Origin: a virus
Length of the DNA: 46,785 nucleotides
Virus record (IMG/VR): IMGVR_UViG_3300044995_000427
Location: 1-46,785 of that record
Direction: 5' to 3' (one strand)
A program made the position numbers and the translations under genes. Within the stretch, counting starts at the first letter, position 1. Each line of letters begins with the position of its first letter. Shown piece by piece: positions 43,001 through 46,785 of this stretch. The notes beneath the pieces are model-generated. The model was not told the origin of the DNA. It ran no database searches and saw only the letters and a list, made by a program, of their open reading frames with translations.

Positions 43001-43596
43001 AGTACACCATACGGTAAATACTGTACGTAGTCTGGATTGAGTTTACGTTGTTGAAATAACCAATCTAGAACTGGATTTACCTGGTGAAGCACCGCAGGGG
43101 TGTAATAGCTAGCATCTTCTGGTGTTACAGGTACCCCACCAATTGAGTAGATTACAAGCTTTTGTAAGTACTCATTTGTAGCAGCAGCAAATAGTCTTGC
43201 CGCATGGTGATAAATATCAAGTTTATCAAGTTGTTTTGCGACAGCTTCTGTCGCAACTCGTACACCTGTAACTTCTTGAATCCTAATCAATGATTCGCTG
43301 TAACTCAGTCCAAGTGATACAGCGAGCATTTCAAGAAGATTACGTGTGCGGTAACCGCACGCTAAGCAAATCGCAAGGTTAGAGCTTGGATACACGTACA
43401 TTGATGGATTGCGATCAACATGATGCGGTGATACGCAATTCATCAAAATCGCTGTACTACCACGTTGTGTAATAGTTTTGCTCGGGTATAGGTGCTCAAA
43501 CAAGTTACGCAGTTTAGGGAGCTGAAGACGCTCAAACAGCGTAGACCCGTACTGATGAGAGATAGAAACTTCAACTGAACTCTTTTTACGTGCCAT
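40093..43596 (-). CDS. Primase-helicase: CHC2-like zinc finger, TOPRIM and AAA/SF3-like ATPase
   Basis: A 1167-residue protein. C54-x3-H58 ... C77-x2-C80 with NPSM is a CHC2-like primase zinc finger. A TOPRIM-like domain follows near 315-420, with VIMVESEISML as the acidic first motif, LLMDHPDP as the D-x-D motif and VKDPDDALQAHG as the typical primase end. The C-terminal ATPase has GESNSGKST near 760 (Walker A) and LTMALDEASQD near 810 (Walker B), more like SF3/phage D5-type helicases than DnaB. It would make primers and unwind DNA in one chain. The start is the ATG at 43594-43596 because GAGGAGG precedes it; a second ATG 12 bases upstream has no ribosome site. Confidence 0.8.
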   Translation of the reverse strand: MARKKSSVEVSISHQYGSTLFERLQLPKLRNLFEHLYPSKTITQRGSTAILMNCVSPHHVDRNPSMYVYPSSNLAICLACGYRTRNLLEMLAVSLGLSYSESLIRIQEVTGVRVATEAVAKQLDKLDIYHHAARLFAAATNEYLQKLVIYSIGGVPVTPEDASYYTPAVLHQVNPVLDWLFQQRKLNPDYVQYLPYGVLPTLELFKKLFGEELDREFERATAQAAVIPARYTKERREKLIAQGLAMYQEAPPEFLGAVVFAMGYSPSTVGRIRLRKVIRSTGTDYNFFDISGVTSGAPLGYLGLFSNSHGHRRISGDHRVIMVESEISMLVLQQELLARGIPNVSVVASAGANNETDLLYDAGYQNVDLLMDHPDPALGKGEDQVKLKLSSAQRIQPRVFIAWDALQKGVFTVKDPDDALQAHGWDHVAKLLIDDADKTFVPSNVWAAERAIEAGVQIPETNLLARQSCAVEYGKCVRQPTLLSAFVTQVSNALGLPPGPLRAAIVSVKDDEAGLLARIVETLKSDFVVLHKNDSIRAGTLTLFHKQQRRSVTINVNEGSSIVTALSNFYGEMYSYVVNNIGIPGVGVEENENKASISTIRDSQKFLADYYRIAFQSIYQGVLDERDSIQLGPGIHFYPAKDGEPYSIARIHNANQWFKLYIPHDTTQRVRVEELGGPVDGEYAFRPTDQPWSSCIVDAASLEATNDIPLELMQSTFRRIRAAIDAAWKFRHQDADTLFATALLFVIAAGGAFDIKLIVRILGESNSGKSTLMSLYCRGQYPSIVLCEASGYSSNYTTASLYHEFNDSRLTMALDEASQDHKIQTQKTRQMEDINEMIRQIAFEGGVSVNRVGPNGKVVKYRLHTNVLMTTVTEPRDHQESNRSYFLETVREVGRRDPQHTLNAILGAANFPELRRIIQIGILKYLPRLHKSQKEFYTLFNEKQIASFTVPSRFLRNFAPIGAVLDLMGYDALAEIRKMIETRKDRILAQDNNSASKSTLDQLLRGTMIEVPTETGLQTKRLLSVLIEPNAESVLREADLGIYYAADAKLLAIDMTQAFGNRGFFSKQYDGNQSVVSDTFSQYTLRTALAQSPNLVPQAQWPRYNIPDRFWQMGKGAPSNLIVLDVSTYIASALTAPPGASKPPGGAKAAADAIALLQETTKDTGHF

Positions 43597-43604
43597 GGGC
43601 CTCC

Positions 43605-44471
43605 TCATAACGTAGGCGGCTTAGGATCTTTTGTTTTTTTAGCTTCTCTGTTCGCGATTCTTAGTGTGACTTCTTCTTTACCTTCTGGACAATAGTCCAT
43701 GTATTCGCACCATTCACAGTGCCACCCTAATGATGGGGTTAGTACCCCCGTATCGATTTCACGTAATCGAGAAGCGTTATTGTTTAGATAATGTACTAGC
43801 CATGAGCGTAAGCCCAAAATGTCTTGTACAGACCATGCTCCGCTGTCGCCGTTCGGCTTAGGGAACCAATCAACACGTTCACTTCCAATATAGTTGATAC
43901 CACATTGAATTCCACGAAGACCCTCAAATGCCGCAAAACCTAACAACATATACGCGTAAAACTGTATCGCGTGCTCTTTAATAGGTTTCTTTTTGCCGCT
44001 TTTATGATCGATGATCACTAAGAAGTTATCCTGTGTGATCATCCCCAAATCAATAACCCCCCGCAGCAACGCTTGATTATCATCGAAATTTGTTTTTGCG
44101 AAGGACGTGTCGATTGCTAGTTTAGATTCAATCAAAGTGTGCGTGACACCATATGTTTTTTTAAAATTTTCAAGACGTGCGGCAAAAGATTCAATATCAT
44201 TTTGCCACTTTTCTAATGCTTCTTTTTCTTCATCCAAAAGTGGTTCGCTATCAGTTATAACTTTGAGATGCGTTTTGGCTGGAGTGTTTGGATCTTTAAG
44301 CTTTCGCTCAATAAGGTTGTGAGAAAGAACCCCTAAGCGGGTCTTATTTTGTTTATTACTAGCTTTCAAGTACTGTACATACTTAAATGCAAATTGCCTA
44401 GCACATGCATCTAATGCGTTTACTTTACTTACACTCCAAGGCCTGTACTTCAACGCTTCGACAGCGAACAT
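43605..44471 (-). CDS. PD-(D/E)XK nuclease, Cas4/RecB-like with Fe-S cysteines
   Basis: A 288-residue nuclease. WSVSKVNALDACARQFAFKY is the N-terminal motif with C23; GVLSHNLIE gives H51; LLRGVIDLG and LVIIDHKSGKKK provide the D...D-x-K active site; the C-terminus has C252, C255 and C261 (HCEWCEYMDYC). Four cysteines split between the two ends are the 4Fe-4S arrangement of Cas4/AddB/RecB-type exonucleases, which resect DNA ends. The start is the ATG at 44469-44471 with GGAGAA upstream, rather than the ATG four codons earlier. No Cas genes are nearby, so a recombination/replication role is preferred. The terminator at 44493 separates it from the next upstream gene. Confidence 0.85.
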   Translation of the reverse strand: MFAVEALKYRPWSVSKVNALDACARQFAFKYVQYLKASNKQNKTRLGVLSHNLIERKLKDPNTPAKTHLKVITDSEPLLDEEKEALEKWQNDIESFAARLENFKKTYGVTHTLIESKLAIDTSFAKTNFDDNQALLRGVIDLGMITQDNFLVIIDHKSGKKKPIKEHAIQFYAYMLLGFAAFEGLRGIQCGINYIGSERVDWFPKPNGDSGAWSVQDILGLRSWLVHYLNNNASRLREIDTGVLTPSLGWHCEWCEYMDYCPEGKEEVTLRIANREAKKTKDPKPPTL

Positions 44472-44492
44472 GATCTTCTCCATTCAAAAAAA

Positions 44493-44530
44493 AGCGCGCG
44501 CCTGCTTCTCCGACAAAACAGGCGCGCGCT
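44493..44530 (-). terminator. Strong rho-independent terminator (leftward)
   Basis: A perfect 12-bp inverted repeat (AGCGCGCGCCTG at 44493-44504 and its complement at 44519-44530) with a 14-base loop. Read leftward, it is followed by eight T. It lies seven bases after the stop of the 44537 gene and 22 bases before the nuclease start, so it would separate that gene from the replication operon downstream, acting either as a full terminator or as an attenuator. Confidence 0.9.
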
Positions 44531-44536
44531 AATATA

Positions 44537-45547
44537 TCACAAAGTATTTTTGCTGTAATCTGCGTTAGCTGCGCCGTCAGTCAATGCAGCCATGTCTGCC
44601 ATACCATTGTCAAGTGTAACAGGTTGACGCAAAGACGGATCGTAAACACGGGCAAACAAGTTCATTACCGGACCATTTATAATCATCCGCGACATTACGC
44701 GAATAACCGCTGATTCTGCCTCTGTAGGAGGCCCATCCGGTGAAATACTGAGCGTCAGCGTGTACCACTGCCCGTGCTTGTTTTCATTCTTCTTAGTGCC
44801 AACAGTGAAATAAATAGACGAAAGCGGTTTGGTTTGACGGCGCACTACTGCCACCGCACCAACAAGGGACGCGCCCTTTACGGTCATCATATAAATGTCG
44901 GAGAAATCGCGACGCAATAGGAACAGCGTGGCATCTGGCGTACACGAATTCTTATCAAAGCTTCCTGGCGTCTTATAGGGACGATGCGGACAAGCTTTAC
45001 ATGCGCCAAAACGTGTACCCATGTGCCTGTCAAAGGACTGGCAGATAACCCCCCTAGCATTCGCATCAACACCTGCCGGAGGAACCCATGCCGGATCACG
45101 AGGAACCCACCATGTGTTACCTTCCAGCATTGCAAGAACTGCGACATCAAAGGACGTAGGTACTTGGTTAAGACGAGCTAAACCAGGGTCAGGGATCATC
45201 AAAATTTGATCAGGCTTATAGATTGCCCCAGGAGGTGTTCCTGCAGGACGAGCTGTGTCTTGGCTTACCCCTTGAGCAATCGTAGCGCGTGGAATACGCG
45301 CGTCCAATTGTGTCGTCAGTACACCTTCACGTACTGGTGACAACGACTGCATCATGTTTCGAAAATTTGTTTGCAGTGCTTCGGGCAATTGTGCCACGCA
45401 TGCTTCAAGTTCACCTTCATTAGGTGGAGGAGAGAGCGTAAACGCTTGCCGAATGGCTAGAGGTAGTTGCGCGTGCCACTCAGGCACTGAAGGAGCATCT
45501 ACTTCTGCTTCGGAGATTTCGATTTCTGTAATTTCGTTGTCTTTCAT
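44537..45547 (-). CDS. Cysteine-motif replication-region protein; possible ssDNA-binding role
   Basis: A 336-residue protein starting MKDNEITEIEISEAEVDAPS with an acidic, disordered N-terminus. The middle has C169, then FGACKACPHRP (C183, C186) and C202, a four-cysteine set that likely binds zinc. It is followed by a beta-rich segment (LFLLRRDFSDIYMMTVKG; VAVVRRQTKPLSSIYFTVGT; QWYTLTLSISPDG), an OB-like arrangement. The C-terminus is acidic and ends DYSKNTL. Zinc plus beta barrel plus acidic tail, at the head of the replication block, is suggestive of a ssDNA-binding protein, but no family motif is certain. A strong terminator directly follows, so it can be expressed separately. Confidence 0.55.
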   Translation of the reverse strand: MKDNEITEIEISEAEVDAPSVPEWHAQLPLAIRQAFTLSPPPNEGELEACVAQLPEALQTNFRNMMQSLSPVREGVLTTQLDARIPRATIAQGVSQDTARPAGTPPGAIYKPDQILMIPDPGLARLNQVPTSFDVAVLAMLEGNTWWVPRDPAWVPPAGVDANARGVICQSFDRHMGTRFGACKACPHRPYKTPGSFDKNSCTPDATLFLLRRDFSDIYMMTVKGASLVGAVAVVRRQTKPLSSIYFTVGTKKNENKHGQWYTLTLSISPDGPPTEAESAVIRVMSRMIINGPVMNLFARVYDPSLRQPVTLDNGMADMAALTDGAANADYSKNTL

Positions 45548-45634
45548 GGTTTCTTTTGATTTTGTTGGTGGGTTGATAGGGATAGGCTAAAAAGCTAACA
45601 GGTTTTTACAATACCACAACTGGAGTACCAAGAA
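45548..45634. promoter_or_regulatory. 87-bp divergent intergenic region upstream of sigma factor
   Basis: Separates the leftward 44537 gene and the rightward sigma factor, so it should hold both promoters. TACAAT at 45607-45612 could be a rightward -10, but it lies only 22 bases before the start and has no matching -35 at normal spacing. A direct repeat GCTA-AAAA-GCTA is present near 45586-45597. The sigma gene has a GGAG ribosome site at 45622-45625. No conclusive promoter can be assigned by eye. Confidence 0.35.
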
Positions 45635-46465
45635 ATGCGTAAAGATTCAAGCAAGACTAAGAAGGAACTCAGTGTCTATTACCAAAATGTGGGTAAGTAC
45701 AAGCTCCCGACGAAGGAGGAGGAACGTGCCTTATTTGCACGTTATGCCGCCGCGCGAGAGCAGGCTAAGACTGGTGCTACCGAAGAAATTCGGAAACGTG
45801 CAAAAACCGAACAGATTGAATTGAAGCACAAGATAGCTCAAGGTTATCTTCGATTTGTTATTCGCCAAGCGTTACAGCGGACCCGAGACCCTGTATTACT
45901 CGCAGACTTGATAGGCTACGGTAACACAGGACTTATGGTGGCAATCGACAGATTTGATTTGGCAAAAGAGTCCAGGTTTCTCACATATGGCGCATACTGG
46001 ATAAGAGTCTTTATCCAGGAAGCTATTTATAAAAATCCTGTTGTTCATCTACCAGGGCATACACGAAAAGAGTTGAAACGAAAACGTCTTGCAGCTCTAC
46101 GAAATGGCACAGAACTGCCTTTGAATGAGAACGAAGAACCAGCAGTCTGCTCCATAGACGACATAGCGTATCTGTCCGACAGACAACCTACAGCCGATGT
46201 AACCACGGCTAAGAAGGAAGTAAGCGTACTAAAGCTGTTACAGCAAGCGAACCTTACACCTGCTGAACGGCTAATACTTTTTTACTCATATCACCCAGAT
46301 AACCGTAATATGTCTTCACGAAATTTGCGCATACTACTATTTGATCAACTCGGCTTAGGTTTGACTGGCGCAGAGCTAGACGCAATGCGACGAAGTGCGC
46401 TTCATTCTTTACGTGATGCCCTGGCAAAGCAGGGTATTACCTCCCTAGATGAAGTACTTCCTTAG
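45635..46465 (+). CDS. Sigma-70 family RNA polymerase sigma factor
   Basis: A 276-residue sigma factor closer to primary/group 2 type than the 16305 gene. LSVYYQNVGKYKLPTKEEERALFARY matches region 1.2; LADLIGYGNTGLMVAIDRFDLAKESRFLTYGAYWIRVFIQEAI is a well-kept region 2 (compare DLIQEGNIGLmrAv.kFD...G.rFsTYA.WWIRqAI), including the -10 reading helix; HLPGHTRKELKRKR begins region 3; and LTPAERLILFYSYHP with a following helix-turn-helix-like block is region 4, though this is divergent. It would direct host RNA polymerase to phage promoters. The ATG at 45635 follows GGAG. It stands alone, divergent from the replication operon, suiting earlier or independent expression compared with the baseplate-operon sigma. 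Confidence 0.85.
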   Translation: MRKDSSKTKKELSVYYQNVGKYKLPTKEEERALFARYAAAREQAKTGATEEIRKRAKTEQIELKHKIAQGYLRFVIRQALQRTRDPVLLADLIGYGNTGLMVAIDRFDLAKESRFLTYGAYWIRVFIQEAIYKNPVVHLPGHTRKELKRKRLAALRNGTELPLNENEEPAVCSIDDIAYLSDRQPTADVTTAKKEVSVLKLLQQANLTPAERLILFYSYHPDNRNMSSRNLRILLFDQLGLGLTGAELDAMRRSALHSLRDALAKQGITSLDEVLP

Positions 46466-46466
46466 A

Positions 46467-46784
46467 CTAGGCAATAGACTTGGGCAAACTCTTCAAACCG
46501 CAAGCTTCGCGCAGTCCGTAAAGTCGCCCCTTTTCAAATTCTAGTTTGATGGGGTCGGCATTTTTCGCTCGCAACCGTTCGATACGGCGATATACAAGTG
46601 TCATAAGATTGATAAGTGTAGTCTTTTTAACAGGTTTAATAGTGCTAGGGTCAAAATTTTCTGCTTCTGCTTCTGCTTCTGCTTCTGCTTCTGCTTCTGC
46701 TTCTGCTTCTGCTTCTGCTTCTGCTTCTGCTTCTGCTTCTGCTTCTGCTTCTGCTTCTGCTTCTGCTTCTGCTTCTGCTTCTGC
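46467..46784 (-). CDS. 3' part of unknown gene with 21 Ala-Glu repeats (5' truncated)
   Basis: Reading leftward from base 46784, the frame is open for 105 codons to TAG at 46467-46469. It opens with 21 consecutive Ala-Glu dipeptides, then NFDPSTIKPVKKTT, then LINLMTLVYRRIERLRAK, and ends CGLKSLPKSIA. The start lies outside the window. The (Ala-Glu) tract should form a long charged, flexible helix; the last 63 residues look like a compact helical domain with LEFEKGRLYGLREACGL. No family recognised. It ends one base after the converging sigma factor. Its frame stays open through the whole tract and beyond, and the alternative frames encode Ser-Arg or Gln-Lys; the Ala-Glu frame is the one with a sensible continuation. 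Confidence 0.6.
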   Translation of the reverse strand, partial: AEAEAEAEAEAEAEAEAEAEAEAEAEAEAEAEAEAEAEAEAENFDPSTIKPVKKTTLINLMTLVYRRIERLRAKNADPIKLEFEKGRLYGLREACGLKSLPKSIA

Positions 46785-46785
46785 T
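46659..46785. repeat. Hexanucleotide microsatellite (TTCTGC)n, about 21 units, at window end
   Basis: A perfect period-6 run of 127 bases reaching the last base of the window, so its full length is unknown. On the minus strand it is GCA GAA, encoding Ala-Glu within the truncated gene. Unit changes preserve the frame, as for the polyserine tract at 11124-11220. A sequence stopping inside such a repeat may also mark an assembly break. Confidence 0.9.

Noticed and set aside
43605-44471. True Cas4 (CRISPR adaptation) protein
   Set aside because: The fold and cysteines match the Cas4/RecB nuclease family, but there is no Cas1/Cas2 and the gene sits with phage replication genes.

Overview
The window is a contiguous piece of a large double-stranded DNA tailed bacteriophage (or prophage). 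A contractile-tailed, myovirus-like phage is likely. The evidence is a large terminase with both ATPase and nuclease motifs, a probable tape measure gene preceded by a candidate G/GT frameshifting chaperone pair, a gp25-like baseplate wedge protein, a J/gp6-like baseplate protein, fibre-type genes, and a full phage replication block (family A polymerase, primase-helicase, Cas4/RecB-type nuclease, DEDDh exonuclease, RuvC-like resolvase). Genes are packed almost end to end, many coupled through ATGA, GTGA, TTGA or TAATG overlaps. No stretch above 300 bases lacks a gene, and I saw no tRNA, integrase, insertion sequence or CRISPR array. Capsid, portal, tail sheath and tail tube genes were not recognised and probably lie outside. 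The host cannot be named. A cobalamin-dependent ribonucleotide reductase and two peptidoglycan-hydrolase-like virion domains fit a bacterial host with a peptidoglycan wall.

Layout: (1) 3-275, the 3' end of a rightward gene. (2) 191-5186, leftward accessory operon: DinG/XPD-type helicase, two cysteine-motif proteins and two small unknowns, then a protein joining a GHKL ATPase domain to an HExxH metallopeptidase, preceded by four 12-bp palindromic repeats. (3) 5264-27526, rightward tail and baseplate operon: G/GT chaperones, tape measure, baseplate proteins, a hub-like protein with an M15-type peptidase domain, a sigma factor in the middle of the structural genes, an amidase-like protein, gp25, J/gp6, a large baseplate protein and fibre proteins. 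(4) 27559-30431, leftward RuvC-like resolvase plus class II ribonucleotide reductase. (5) 30430-36043, rightward structural/packaging genes ending in the large terminase, including a tandem paralogue pair. (6) 36105-45547, leftward replication operon, bounded at 36051-36102 and interrupted at 44493-44530 by strong hairpin terminators. (7) 45635-46465, a second, rightward sigma factor. (8) 46467-46784, the 3' part of a leftward gene with 21 Ala-Glu repeats running off the window.

Together the genes cover dNTP supply, replication, recombination, packaging and tail assembly. Two divergent sigma-70-like proteins suggest the phage reprograms host RNA polymerase, perhaps in stages. The most distinctive items are the GHKL-metallopeptidase fusion with its upstream repeats, the slippery G GGT TTT site at the end of the chaperone gene, the UDG-like/polymerase fusion, the sigma gene inside the baseplate operon, the divergent genes sharing CATG at their start codons, and two in-frame hexanucleotide microsatellites.
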